Shown: positions 36,424 to 45,710 of the stretch, piece after piece
Layout of the letters: the number at the start of each line of letters is the position of its first letter
Numbering within the stretch: the stretch's first letter is position 1
From: Pelagibius sp048268885
GTDB lineage: Bacteria; Pseudomonadota; Alphaproteobacteria; Kiloniellales; Kiloniellaceae
Assembly: GCA_048268885.1 (NCBI GenBank)
Contig: JBLWUP010000026.1
Coordinates: 1 to 64,000 of the forward strand
DNA: 64,000 bases
Direction of reading: 5' to 3'
The notes under the pieces: model-generated
Seen by the model: only the letters and a program-made list of their open reading frames with translations
Databases searched by the model: none
What the model was told of the DNA's origin: nothing
Program-made: the position numbers and the translations under genes

Positions 36424-36900
36424 CTCGCGCCAGAAGTGGACCGAAGGATAAATTTCCTGGAATTGTAGGGCCTTCGCGCCCCATGCCTATCCGTTATTTC
36501 ATAGGCAAAAAAGCTGCTGATGCGCATATTGAGGGCAGGAAAAATGAGTTTGTGCTCTTTGGTGATGCTATCGGTAGAGTCTTGCAAGGTTTTTCTCCCT
36601 GGAGTTGCCGGTGCTACCGGGGCGCCGGCGGCAACCGTCCCGTCGGGGCCGGGGAATGATATACAATGATAATTGAGTAGGAGGCGCCGGTGCGGCGGGG
36701 CTGCGGCCTTGGCCCTTGGCGCTGCGGGCGGCGTTCTGTGGGAGGGGCGTGGCTTTCTCTTTTCTCGTCTCGGGTAGGGACCTAGACTGTTTTGGTCGTG
36801 GCCGGCCTTCGGGCTGTGTCGGCCGACAGCGGGTTAAGGCACTGAATGCGCTCGCTTTAAGCGATCCTCACAAGTCAAGGTGAAGTGGAAGTATTGCACC
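36424..36900. promoter_or_regulatory. 477-bp divergent region between prsK and prsT
   Basis: It must hold the prsKR and prsT promoters. It contains the reverse of ATTATCAT at about 36667-36674, related to the palindromes at 4841 and 15760. AGGCAAAAAAGCTGCT at 36503-36518 has the GG-N10-GC spacing of a sigma-54 promoter but a weak -24 box and lies 400 bp from prsT. Short open frames are not convincing genes. Confidence 0.35.
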
Positions 36901-39708
36901 GTGAACATACGATCAATGAAGTCCCCTTCGTTTAGCGTTTTCGCAGGCCTTTTGCCGCTGCTGCTTTCCGCGTCATTGCTGACAGCTTGCGACGATGCAG
37001 GGGAGGTCGCTGTTGGCGACACCGTCGAGCAAGCCGAGACGTACCTTGCCGAAGGCGACTTGGATGCCGCGGTCATCGAGTTGAAGAACGCCTTGCAGCG
37101 CGACGCCGAAAACCCCCGCGCGCGCTTCCTGCTGGGCCAAATCTATCTGCAGCGCGGCAATGGTCTCGGTGCAAAAAAGGAGTTCTCGCGCGCCGCGAGC
37201 GCCGGATACAGCTCAGATGAGCTTCAATTGCAGTTGGCGCGCGCCAATCTGATGATCGGTGAGCCGAAGGCTGTGCTGGCCATTGTGCCTGAGGATCTGG
37301 AGCTGGATACCCGACAGGCGAGGGACCTTTACATCGTGCGCGGCGAAGCTTTGATGGCTGAGCGGCGTATCGATGAAGCTGTTGAGACCTTTGAGAGAGT
37401 CCTCAAGAAGGAAGACTTGCCGCGGGCTCACGGCGATTTGGCACGAATTGCGATTCACAAGGGAGATTCTGACGAGGCGAAGGCGCAGATCGCAGCCGCG
37501 TTGGAATTAGAGCCGAACGAACGCCAATGGATCGCTCTGAAAGGGGAGCTTCTGCTTCGGGAACGCCGCTATGAGGAAGCGAAGGCGGTTTTCGAGCAGT
37601 TCGCAGACACGGACAAGGGTTTCGCTGAAGGGCAGGTGGGGTATGTGCGCGCTTTGGTCGGCGCGGGCGAGCTTGACGCCGCCAAGGCCTGGGTCGAGGA
37701 GCTTAAGCGCTGGGCGCCGGCAGATATCCGAGTGTCTCTGCTTTCGGCTTTGGTCGACTTGGAGCAGGGGGACTTTGCGGCAGCGAAGGTGGCCGCGGCG
37801 CGGGTGCTGGCACACGACGATCAAAATGAGCGCGCCCGCTATGTCGCCGGCGTGGCGGCCTATCAGACCGGCGAATACGAAGCCGCCAACAAACACCTGA
37901 CGCAATACCTGCTGACCGGCAACCCGCGTGACCAGCGGGCGATTTACTATCTGGGGGCGACGAAGCTGCGCCTCGGCGAACCGCAAGATGCCTATGACGT
38001 GTTGAGGCGGGAGCCCGCGCTGGAGAGTTCGGCGGCAGGCGCGGCCCTCTTGGCGCAGGCCGCCGTGCAGAGCGGCGATTTGGAAACCGGTCTTTCGCTG
38101 TTGGAGCGCCTGGCCGAATCTCGGCCTGAAGATGCCCGAACGCAGGCACGCCTGGGTCTGATCCGAACGGCGGCGGGTGAAACGGACGCCGGCGTCGAGG
38201 CGCTGGAAAACGCGGTGGATCAGGACCCGACCCTGGATGCCATCGCCCAGCGTCTGGTGCTGGAGCAGATCCGCGCCGGCAAGCTGGATGAAGCCCTGAC
38301 GGGCGCGCGGCAACTCACCGAACGCTATCCCGACCGCGCCGTCGGTTACATCCTGCAAGGCATGGTCTACCTTCGGCGGACCGGATTGGGCGCCGCGGAT
38401 CCTTATTTCCGCAAGGCCTGGGAAGTGGAGCCCGGCAACCCGAGCGCTGGCCTCAACTTGGCGCAGATTGAAGCCAACGCCGGCAATCTGGAGGGAGCCG
38501 CCTCGATCTTGAGGCGTGTAATCGACACCAATCCAGATAGTTTGCAGTCCTTGCTCTTTCTGGCGGACATCGAAGGAAAGCTTGGTAATCCGGACCGCCG
38601 GGAAAAACTGTTGCGAGATGCCGTCACCGCTGATGAGGCCTTGCCGCAGACCCGCGTTCTGCTGGCCCGTCATTTGATGCAGTCCAACAGGCCCAGTGAG
38701 GCGATCGCGGTCTTGCAGCCGGTGCTGAAAGGCAGTGGGCAGAGCCCGGCACTGCTCGAGACAGCCGGGATCGCCTATCTTATGCAAGGGCAGCCGTCAC
38801 GGGCCCTCGTGTTCTTGCGGCAACTGAAGGAGCGGCAGCCGGACTCGGTGACTCCGTATTTCCTCTCGGCCCAGGCGCATGTTGCGCTTGATCAGCTGGA
38901 GGCGGCGCGAGTTGCGCTGGAACACGCGCTTGAAGTTGATAGTGACCATTTTGACAGCCGAAAGCTGCTGGCTTCGGTTCTGCAGCGGAGCAACAGGTAT
39001 CCGGAGTCCTTGGAGCAGTTGAAGGTCGCGGAGGAGATGCGCCCAACTGACGCCGCCATCGCCGATCTTCAGGCGCGGGCCCAGTTCGTGCTGAATGATC
39101 CGACAGGGGCCATCGCTGCTGCGGAACGCGCGCAGGATTTGGCACCGAACACAGAGCGCGCCATTGCGCTCGCCAGGTTCTTTTGGAGCGCGGAGCGGCG
39201 GACGGAGGCGCTCGCGACGCTGGAGCAATGGGTGGAGAACAACCAGGCGGCGACAGCGGCGCACCTTGTTCTCGCATCCTTCCTGTTTCAAATGGGCGAT
39301 CGGCAGGAGGCGCTTGAACATTACGAAGTGGTCGCCGAAGCCGCGCCCAACAGCGCCTCGGTGCAGAACGACTATGCTTGGGCATTGTGGAAGTCGGGCA
39401 AGCCGGAAGACGCCCTCTCGCGGGCGGAACGAGCCCACGAACTGGCCCCGGAGAACCCGCGTGTGAAAGACACGTTGGGCGTCATTCTTCTTGGTAGCGG
39501 TGATGAAGAGCGAGGTTTGGAACTCGTTCGCGCTGCCGCGACAGCACTGCCTGACTCACCTTCTGTGCAATTCCACCTGGCATCGGCTTATGCGCAGACC
39601 GGGCAACGGGCGGAGGCGATGCAGCTGCTGACAAAGCTGCTTGAGGCCGGCGGGAATTTCGACGAGCGCCAGGACGCAGAAAGCCTCTTGGAATCACTGC
39701 GGCAGTGA
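36901..39708 (+). CDS. prsT: PEP-CTERM system TPR-repeat lipoprotein PrsT
   Basis: A protein of about 935 residues. A lipoprotein signal ends at LLTAC (Cys30 from this start), followed by DDAGE. The rest is built of tetratricopeptide units throughout (for example AETYLAEGDLDAAVIELKNAL and NDYAWALWKSGKPEDALSRA). It matches the very long XrtA-system TPR lipoprotein recalled as TIGR02917 and is probably anchored to an envelope membrane as a scaffold for polymer export. Start: GTG 36901 has GGAAG 9 bases upstream; GTG 36880 and ATG 36916 are alternatives. The first third uses more A/T-ending codons than its neighbours. Confidence 0.92.
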   Translation: MNIRSMKSPSFSVFAGLLPLLLSASLLTACDDAGEVAVGDTVEQAETYLAEGDLDAAVIELKNALQRDAENPRARFLLGQIYLQRGNGLGAKKEFSRAASAGYSSDELQLQLARANLMIGEPKAVLAIVPEDLELDTRQARDLYIVRGEALMAERRIDEAVETFERVLKKEDLPRAHGDLARIAIHKGDSDEAKAQIAAALELEPNERQWIALKGELLLRERRYEEAKAVFEQFADTDKGFAEGQVGYVRALVGAGELDAAKAWVEELKRWAPADIRVSLLSALVDLEQGDFAAAKVAAARVLAHDDQNERARYVAGVAAYQTGEYEAANKHLTQYLLTGNPRDQRAIYYLGATKLRLGEPQDAYDVLRREPALESSAAGAALLAQAAVQSGDLETGLSLLERLAESRPEDARTQARLGLIRTAAGETDAGVEALENAVDQDPTLDAIAQRLVLEQIRAGKLDEALTGARQLTERYPDRAVGYILQGMVYLRRTGLGAADPYFRKAWEVEPGNPSAGLNLAQIEANAGNLEGAASILRRVIDTNPDSLQSLLFLADIEGKLGNPDRREKLLRDAVTADEALPQTRVLLARHLMQSNRPSEAIAVLQPVLKGSGQSPALLETAGIAYLMQGQPSRALVFLRQLKERQPDSVTPYFLSAQAHVALDQLEAARVALEHALEVDSDHFDSRKLLASVLQRSNRYPESLEQLKVAEEMRPTDAAIADLQARAQFVLNDPTGAIAAAERAQDLAPNTERAIALARFFWSAERRTEALATLEQWVENNQAATAAHLVLASFLFQMGDRQEALEHYEVVAEAAPNSASVQNDYAWALWKSGKPEDALSRAERAHELAPENPRVKDTLGVILLGSGDEERGLELVRAAATALPDSPSVQFHLASAYAQTGQRAEAMQLLTKLLEAGGNFDERQDAESLLESLRQ

Positions 39709-40090
39709 GCTTTCGCCACAGCGGGCCGTGCACCCGATTTCGGCCTGCGAAAAAGGGGAGTGTCAATTTTCTTAATGCCGTTGCGCCGTACCGTTGCTCG
39801 TATGAGTGGATAGATCTCTTCGCGAAAAAATAAATAAAATCAAGACGTTACTAGAATGATGGGCGCCCTGGCGGCCTTCGAACTCAGCCCAGGACACGCG
39901 TCAGGCGCATAAATGGGTCCGAATTCCGCAAATGCCGTCGTCTGGATGTCAAAGGCCTTTACACTTTCGCTGGACCACTCATCGGGCATTCATCTAATAC
40001 ACTGATATAAATAGAAATTTTTTCTTGGCACGGTTCGTGCTTATGTATGGGCGGAAGATATTTGGAGCTTCTGAACAGGAGTTGAGAACG
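39709..40090. promoter_or_regulatory. 382-bp intergenic region upstream of the PEP-CTERM gene
   Basis: This is an AT-rich gap after prsT. It carries the sigma-54 promoter at 40025-40042 and about 300 bp of upstream DNA, long enough for PrsR enhancer sites. No enhancer palindrome could be identified by eye. Confidence 0.5.
40025..40042 (+). promoter_or_regulatory. sigma-54 (-24/-12) promoter of the PEP-CTERM gene
   Basis: TTGGCACGGTTCGTGCTT has GG at 40027-40028 and GC at 40039-40040, exactly ten bases between them, and matches TGGCACG at -24 and TGCT at -12. Transcription would start near 40052, giving a leader of about 39 nt before the ATG at 40091. With PrsR's GAFTGA loop encoded 6 kb away, this is a coherent RpoN/PrsR target. 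Confidence 0.82.
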
Positions 40091-41044
40091 ATGAAGCGAA
40101 ATCTTTTTTTTGGAGCGCTGGTTGCAAGCGGAATGGTCTTCGGGGCAACCGGGGCTCAGGCGGCTTTCGAACTCCAGAATTGGCGGTTCGATGCCGGCGG
40201 GATCGACGGTTTGGCGAATGATGCCGCATACAATAGCGAAAGCGTTGATTCCTGGACCTTCAACGCATTCTTTCTGCAGCAACTCGTTAACGACACAGGG
40301 CCCGCGGGCTTTTCCATCGGAGACCAGGGCACGGTCGACGGACGTGGTGTGATCACGGCCATCAACGACGCTTCGGTGGGTATCATCAGCCCGCCGCAGT
40401 TGAACCAGACGGTCCAGATCAACGGTCTGGATGGTTACGAGATCACCTTTGATTTCGCGGTCGATTATCAGATCACCGATGTGGACGCGCAGGATGTGAA
40501 CTTCACCCACATCGCCGCCACGAACGCCAACGGTCTGCTGAACATCTACATCGACAATCTCGGGGACGCGTCGAAGTGTAACGCGGCGACAGGTTCCGGG
40601 TGCACCGATGGTACCCTGGTCGGAACCTTCCAGGTCGTGCCGGGCGGTGGCGGCAACTTCAATGCCAGCACCATCAGCGGCACCGATGACGCGACCTTCG
40701 AAGCGATCTTTCTTGAAGACGGCGTATGGTACAACGAGGATGGCATCGATCTCGCTTGCAACGACGCCGTTGTGGGCGAGGAGTGCAACGGCAATCCGCT
40801 GGGTATGACCGATAGCAATATCGACAGTGACCCGGACGGCAACGGCAACCTTGATACGACGTCGACCGAGTTCGTGGAAGAGTGCGGCGTGGGCGTGGAA
40901 CAGAGCCCCTTCTCCAGCTGCGGCTTTGAAGATGGCAGCTTCGTGCTGGCGGCTGTTCCGGAGCCCGGTACTCTGGCGGTCTTCAGCCTCGGCCTGGTTG
41001 CCCTGGGCGGCTTTGCCGGCCTGCGGCGCCACAAGAAGAGCTAG
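40091..41044 (+). CDS. PEP-CTERM sorting domain-containing secreted protein (XrtA substrate)
   Basis: A 317-residue exported protein. The signal peptide is MKRNLFFGALVASGMVFGAT, cleaved near AQAA. The body is rich in Asp, Asn and Gly with paired cysteines. The C-terminal sorting signal has VPEPGT (from residue 289), a hydrophobic helix and the basic end RRHKKS. XrtA is expected to cut at the PEP motif after export, and the protein is then thought to be glycosylated or released. AGGAG precedes ATG 40091. It is the only PEP-CTERM protein in the window. The body has no recognised domain. Confidence 0.92.
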   Translation: MKRNLFFGALVASGMVFGATGAQAAFELQNWRFDAGGIDGLANDAAYNSESVDSWTFNAFFLQQLVNDTGPAGFSIGDQGTVDGRGVITAINDASVGIISPPQLNQTVQINGLDGYEITFDFAVDYQITDVDAQDVNFTHIAATNANGLLNIYIDNLGDASKCNAATGSGCTDGTLVGTFQVVPGGGGNFNASTISGTDDATFEAIFLEDGVWYNEDGIDLACNDAVVGEECNGNPLGMTDSNIDSDPDGNGNLDTTSTEFVEECGVGVEQSPFSSCGFEDGSFVLAAVPEPGTLAVFSLGLVALGGFAGLRRHKKS

Positions 41045-41347
41045 TAATGTGTTCAGCACATGACTTGATGTGCCGGTTGAAGTGACATAACGCTTCATCA
41101 CCATCTTCCTGGGAAGGCCCACTGCTTCGGCAGTGGCCCTTTCCTGTTTTCAGGCCATCTCCGGCGTGCGGCCACAGTGCCGCCCCACTGCGCTCCTCAG
41201 CGGTTTTCGGCCCGCCGCGGACGTCGACCTGCCCCACAGGGATGGCACAGGCTTGCACCTTGCCAGCGCAGGCGGGGGCCGCTAAGACATCGGCAGCAGC
41301 GGTGCGTTAACCACTTTTTTGCAGTCTGTAGCTAAGGTGAGGCTGCT
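41045..41347. other. 303-bp gap with a terminator and an otherwise featureless stretch
   Basis: It contains the hairpin terminator at 41109-41144 and then about 200 bp with no convincing reading frame. AAGGTGAGG at its right end is the ribosome site of the methyltransferase gene. Confidence 0.6.
41109..41144 (+). terminator. hairpin terminator after the PEP-CTERM gene
   Basis: GGAAGGCCCACTGC pairs with GCAGTGGCCCTTTCC around a TTCG tetraloop and is followed by a short T-rich run (TGTTTTC). It lies 65 bp after the stop codon and would isolate the sigma-54 transcript. Confidence 0.7.
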
Positions 41348-42226
41348 ATGCCGAGCATTCCTGTACTGAAAACGCTTCTGCGCGAGCTGGTCACCCAGAC
41401 CCAGGTGCCGCGCGTACCCGAACCCGACCTGATCATGGACGATCCGGAGAAGGTGGCTGCCTTCAACTACGCCGGCCGCTCCGACGGGGTCATGTCCTCG
41501 GTGTACCTCTACCATGCGGCGCAGGTCAGCGAGATCGTGCGCCCCGGCGACACCGTGGTGGATCTTGGTTGCGGTCCGGCCAACCAGCTGGCGATCATCG
41601 CCCGGGTCAATCCCGAAGCGCAGTTCATCGGCTTGGATTTTTCCGACGAGATGCTCGAGCGGGCCCGTAGGCACGTGGCGGACGAGGGGCTCACCAATGT
41701 CCGTTTTCAAAAAGCCGATATGTCGAACCTCGACATGCTGGCGGACGCGAGCGTCGACGCCGTCTACTCGACCGTCGCCCTGCACCACCTGGGAAGCGCC
41801 GAACAGCTCAACAAGACCTTCTCCGAGGTCGCACGGGTGCTGCGGCAGGACGGCGGCCTCTACATCGTCGATTTCGGGCGCCTGAAGTCGAAGAAGTCCA
41901 TCGAATACTTCGCCTACCAGTATGCCGACCAGGAGCCTGAGCTCTTCACCCTGGACTACCTCTACTCGCTCAACGCGGCTTTCACCGCCGAGGAGTTCCG
42001 GGAAGCGACGCGGCGCCATCTCGACGGCCGGGCCAAGGTCTATACCACCTTCATCGCCCCCTTCATGGTGGCCGTGAAAAGTCCGCCCCGCGCCGAGATG
42101 ACGGGCGAGGCCAAGGCGCACCTCGAAGAGCTGCGCCGCGGGCTGCGCAAGGAGCATCAGGTGGATTTGAAGGATCTCATCTCATGGTTCGGGATGGGCG
42201 GCCTCAAAAGCCGGATCCTGCACTGA
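41348..42226 (+). CDS. class I SAM-dependent methyltransferase
   Basis: A 292-residue soluble protein with SAM-binding motif I VVDLGCGPANQ, the acidic residue of motif II in FIGLDFSDEML, a post-motif block VDAVYSTVALHHL and motif III VARVLRQDGGLYIVDF. AGGTGAGG precedes the ATG. The methyl acceptor is unknown; the setting suggests a sugar or polymer end. It is convergent with the ThiF-nitroreductase gene. Confidence 0.85.
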   Translation: MPSIPVLKTLLRELVTQTQVPRVPEPDLIMDDPEKVAAFNYAGRSDGVMSSVYLYHAAQVSEIVRPGDTVVDLGCGPANQLAIIARVNPEAQFIGLDFSDEMLERARRHVADEGLTNVRFQKADMSNLDMLADASVDAVYSTVALHHLGSAEQLNKTFSEVARVLRQDGGLYIVDFGRLKSKKSIEYFAYQYADQEPELFTLDYLYSLNAAFTAEEFREATRRHLDGRAKVYTTFIAPFMVAVKSPPRAEMTGEAKAHLEELRRGLRKEHQVDLKDLISWFGMGGLKSRILH

Positions 42227-42319
42227 GCGACCCCCGGTCCGCCGGCCCGATTCCCCAAACCTGATTTTCAGTAAGCCGCGCCGGCAAGACGCGCTGGAAA
42301 GATGCGCGTGCGGCGCTTC

Positions 42320-44302
42320 TTAGGGCGTCATCAGTTCGGCGAGAGGCTTGCGCACCGAACGCGCCTGAGGGCCCTGCTTTGCCGGCCGCCCGATGCGCCC
42401 CAGGAAGACGAGGTCGTCCGACCCCAGGCCCGCGCTCTCCAGCGCTTGGGCGAGCGCCTTGGCCTTGTCGCGCATCTTCGCATCCTCGGTGAAGGCGATG
42501 TCGTGCCGGCCGTAGTGGGCGAAGATCGCCGTTGCCAGCGCCGGCTGCAGGGCGAGGCCGCGTTGCTCGGCGACCAGCCAGAAGCGCTGCAGAGCGCCGC
42601 CGAAACGCAACAGGGTCTCCGGGTCGTGCCCGTCGGGCGGCGGCGCGGTCACGCTGCGGATGGTGAAGAGCGCGGCCGCGTGGATGGCCGGCATGTAGTC
42701 CATCTGCAGGATCGCCGGCCCGGTGGCCCCCGGCATGCTGTTCAAGCGCTGCAGCCGCCGCCAGTCGCCGAAGCCCCAGCGCATGATCTTCAGCGTCATG
42801 GCGTCCAGGCCGACGGCGTTGGCGGGGATGCCGGTCGGGCTCAGTTCGTTTTCCCAGTCCAGGACCCGCTTGTGGACCTCGAAGGCCTGGCGGATTCGCA
42901 GCCGGATATCGGTCGCTTGGGCATTCAGGCGGGCGACCGAGAGGCGCTCGCGCAGGGTCTCGTGCCAATGGACCTGCAGCTCGTCGCCCAGCGCCGCGGA
43001 GAGGGCGGCCTTGTCTTCTTCGCTCAGGCGTTTGCGGCTGTAGCGCCCGCGGTTCACCGAGCGCGTCTTCACGGCTGGCAGCAACGGGTCGGTCAGGGTC
43101 TCCGGCTTGGCGGCGAACTCGACGCGGATCTCATGTTCCAGGCCGCGGCCTTCCACATAGTTCCAGTGCATGAAGCGGCCGTGGGCCGAGGCGGCAATGC
43201 GCATCGTCTCCAGCAGCATGCCGCCCGACAGCAAGGTCGGCTGGCCGTGATTGTAGTCGTAGACGTCCTCGTCCGACTGCGCGAGGAGGCTCACCTGAAC
43301 CGTGTTCTCGTCCACGCGGCGGAACTTCCAAGGCTGCGAGTTGTCGCCGCTGGGCGCCCAGCGCGCGAGCTCGAGGATCTTCTCCGTCGCCGAGGCGTCG
43401 TCGGGCAACTCGCTGCGCTGCGCGGCGGCGAGGGCCAGGGTCGCGGTTATGGCTTTTTCCACCAGCTTCAGTTTCACGCGCTGCAGCGGGTTGTTGTTGC
43501 CGAACAGCAGCCGCTGGCGGACGAACTCGCCGCGGTAGACATCGAACTGGTGATAGAAGGGCGCGGCATGCACCTTGCCACGGCCCAACAGAACCTTGAT
43601 CGCTTCGCCGCCGACGACGCCGGCGCAGAGCTGCACGGCGGCGGCGGAGGAGGGGCCGCGTTTCTCGATCAGGTTCAACCGGCTGGGGTCGACCAGGTAT
43701 TCGCGGTGCAGCCCCTTCGGCGACAGGCCCAGCAGGAAGCGCGCGTACTGCCGCTCTGTCGGGACACCTTCCATCCGAAAGTACTCTTCGAAGGTCATGC
43801 CGCCGGGCAGGAAGACGATGTAACAGGTGCCGAAGCCGATCGGCCCTGCGGTGATGGACGGAATGCCCAGCTCGCTGCAGCGGCGGAACACCTTGGCCCG
43901 GATATCGGGAGCGAAGAAGTCGAAGCCGTCGACGAAGAGGTCGACGTCCTGAAGGAAGGCGTCGATGTTGCTCTCGTTGATGCCTTCGGGAAAGCGCTTG
44001 ATGTCCAGCGTGGGATTGATGTCTGCGGCCATCTCGGCCATGACGTCGACCTTCGGCCGCTCCAGCGTCGAGACGCCGGCACCGGCCTGGCGGTTGAAGT
44101 TCGCCAGCTCGAAGTCGTCGAGATCGGAAACGTTGAACGCGCCCACGCCCATGCGCGCCAGGGTGAGCAGATGCACGCCCCCCACGCCGCCCATCCCGGC
44201 GATGGCGACTCGCTTGGTTCGGAGCGCTTGCTGCTCGTCCGCTGTTATCCAGCCGATGTTGCGGTCAAACGCCTTGTCATAGTCAAAGCTGGCGTCGCTC
44301 AT
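42320..44302 (-). CDS. ThiF/E1-like adenylyltransferase fused to a nitroreductase-like domain
   Basis: A 660-residue fusion. The N-terminal half is a ThiF/MoeB-type E1 domain: GMGGVGGVHLLTLARMG (residues 36-52) and FNRQAGAG, which adenylates a C-terminal carboxylate. The C-terminal half has nitroreductase features: ILELARWAPSGDNSQPWKF for FMN binding and a late GGALQRFWLVAEQRGL. Start ATG 44302 is chosen since it begins the conserved part; an ATG at 44383 adds 27 residues. It probably activates a carboxylate and then acts by redox chemistry. It is followed upstream by the acyltransferase on the same strand with a 55-bp gap. Confidence 0.78.
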   Translation of the reverse strand: MSDASFDYDKAFDRNIGWITADEQQALRTKRVAIAGMGGVGGVHLLTLARMGVGAFNVSDLDDFELANFNRQAGAGVSTLERPKVDVMAEMAADINPTLDIKRFPEGINESNIDAFLQDVDLFVDGFDFFAPDIRAKVFRRCSELGIPSITAGPIGFGTCYIVFLPGGMTFEEYFRMEGVPTERQYARFLLGLSPKGLHREYLVDPSRLNLIEKRGPSSAAAVQLCAGVVGGEAIKVLLGRGKVHAAPFYHQFDVYRGEFVRQRLLFGNNNPLQRVKLKLVEKAITATLALAAAQRSELPDDASATEKILELARWAPSGDNSQPWKFRRVDENTVQVSLLAQSDEDVYDYNHGQPTLLSGGMLLETMRIAASAHGRFMHWNYVEGRGLEHEIRVEFAAKPETLTDPLLPAVKTRSVNRGRYSRKRLSEEDKAALSAALGDELQVHWHETLRERLSVARLNAQATDIRLRIRQAFEVHKRVLDWENELSPTGIPANAVGLDAMTLKIMRWGFGDWRRLQRLNSMPGATGPAILQMDYMPAIHAAALFTIRSVTAPPPDGHDPETLLRFGGALQRFWLVAEQRGLALQPALATAIFAHYGRHDIAFTEDAKMRDKAKALAQALESAGLGSDDLVFLGRIGRPAKQGPQARSVRKPLAELMTP

Positions 44303-44357
44303 CGCAACGACCGTCGGTGGCTGTCTGAAGGGCGGCTGTCTCATCTGGCAGCCCGCA

Positions 44358-45203
44358 TCAGTCCGATTGGGCTGCCAACTCACACTCTAGGCGATTCCAG
44401 TGCTTACCGCCATCGGTGAGAATCTCCCAAACGTCGGGACGCTCCTCGCGCACGCGCATCAGCATGGCGTCGAGCTTGATGAAACAGGGCTGGCGACGAC
44501 CATGGTAGTCGACGAGCGGGCCGATGTTCTCGAAATGGATGCCGAGACGCGACAACAGCCGCAGCAGGGGGCGCTCCATCACGGCGCACCAGTAGCGGAT
44601 GTTGTGGTCCAGGCTCATCTGGACCAGGCCTTCGATCAGTCCCAGCGTCATGTTGGGGACCACGCGGCGCTCGTCCTCGCGGTCTTCCGGCTCGTTGCTT
44701 TGCGGGTAGAGCCAGTCGCCCTGACGCTTGCGGAAGTCCTTCGAGATGCAGAAGCGCGAGACTTCGGCCATCTGCCCGATGGGGAAGCGCTCCGGATCCG
44801 AGATCATCGGGTCCGTGCAGACCTCCTGCAGGGCAAAGCTGTGTGCCGGATCTTCCTGGTTGGGCAGGATCAGGCGTACGGCGCCGGCCCAGGCCCGGCT
44901 GCGCTTGTGCAGCAGCAGGCAGTGGACGGCGGCATCGTCGAAACTGTCCCGCTCGAGGCCGTCGGCGTTGTTGGCGGGATCCTCGAAGGGGTTCTCGACG
45001 CAATAGACCTGGTAGCGCAGGCGGAAAACTTCCTGGTGCAGCTTCTGGTCGTCGGGGCCCACGACGATGGTGTCGAAATACTGGCGGTAGAGTTCGCGCG
45101 CGGCCTTCGTGGCAACACTGCTGCTTGCCGAGGGCCGGGAAGACTTCGCAGAGAACGAACCCGTGGCTACCGAGGCGTTTAGGTTTTGGGGCGAGGCGGT
45201 CAT
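44358..45203 (-). CDS. PEP-CTERM/exosortase system-associated acyltransferase (LuxI-like GNAT), copy 1
   Basis: A 281-residue protein. After a disordered Ser-rich N-terminus comes the GNAT/autoinducer-synthase-like core: HQEVFRLRYQVYCVENPFE, AVRLILPN, AEVSRFCISKDFRKR and LLSRLGIHFENIGPLVDYHG. This matches the exosortase-associated family recalled as TIGR03694. It probably moves an acyl chain from acyl-ACP or acyl-CoA to an amine. Start ATG 45203 is preceded by AGGAAAAGG; upstream in-frame codons to 45320 lack support. A second copy is encoded 504 bp upstream. Confidence 0.9.
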   Translation of the reverse strand: MTASPQNLNASVATGSFSAKSSRPSASSSVATKAARELYRQYFDTIVVGPDDQKLHQEVFRLRYQVYCVENPFEDPANNADGLERDSFDDAAVHCLLLHKRSRAWAGAVRLILPNQEDPAHSFALQEVCTDPMISDPERFPIGQMAEVSRFCISKDFRKRQGDWLYPQSNEPEDREDERRVVPNMTLGLIEGLVQMSLDHNIRYWCAVMERPLLRLLSRLGIHFENIGPLVDYHGRRQPCFIKLDAMLMRVREERPDVWEILTDGGKHWNRLECELAAQSD

Positions 45204-45571
45204 CCCATCCTTTTCCTGCTGAATAATCAGCCCGGCCGAAGCCGGTCCCCCAACCGTCATCGCTCTATTCTTCTGTGCCCTTGCCACCAATTGCGTTGCA
45301 AGCGCCGATAGTTGCGACACATTCGCTGATTCGATTACTCCGTGTCACAGGAATAACACCCTCGGTCTTAAGGCACAGTAAATGGGCGTGAAATTCCCGA
45401 AATTAGAACGCTTTCAATGTATTGGTGTCTACAGCTCGCAGATGGCCGCAGAGGTTGCCAGGACGCGGACAGGGGCATCCTTGGCGGCTTTCTCGCGCTG
45501 AAAAGCAGGCGGTCTGCGGCGGGGACAGGCAGGAACGTCGGCCCGGTCCCTGGAGCGTCGTGGGACAGTCC
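45204..45571. promoter_or_regulatory. intergenic region upstream of acyltransferase copy 1
   Basis: A 368-bp stretch with several AT-rich blocks and no credible gene. It should hold the promoter of acyltransferase copy 1. A GC-N10-CC pattern near 45283 (minus-strand sigma-54 spacing) has poor boxes and is not claimed. Confidence 0.35.
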
Positions 45572-45710
45572 TAGATCGGATCACGTTTAGACAGAACCAC
45601 TTGGTGGTTCTGTCTAAACGTGTGAATCCGATCTATTTCTAATACATAGAGCAGATTCACAGGGTTGGTGGATCGCCTTCGGCGATTCCAGCCGACCCTG
45701 ATCTGCTCTA
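45572..45710 (-). repeat. 139-bp double-hairpin element, copy A
   Basis: It contains two 64-bp imperfect palindromes, 45572-45635 (both arms contain ACGTTTAGACAGAACCAC or its complement) and 45647-45710, joined by an 11-bp AT spacer. It is bounded by TAG/CTA and flanked by TA-ended termini (TAGATCGGATC and TAGAGCAGATC), resembling a MITE with a TA target. Its TAG at 45710-45708 on the minus strand is the stop codon of acyltransferase copy 2. It equals copy B (55384-55522), inverted, with one mismatch. The hairpins probably act as transcription terminators. Confidence 0.9.

Noticed and set aside
36577..36593. GGTAGAGTCTTGCA as a sigma-54 promoter of prsT
   Set aside because: Only nine bases lie between GG and GC, and the -24 box lacks CAC.
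36417..36659. 80-residue frame between prsK and prsT
   Set aside because: No ribosome site, no homology recognised, and it overlaps the prsK start region.
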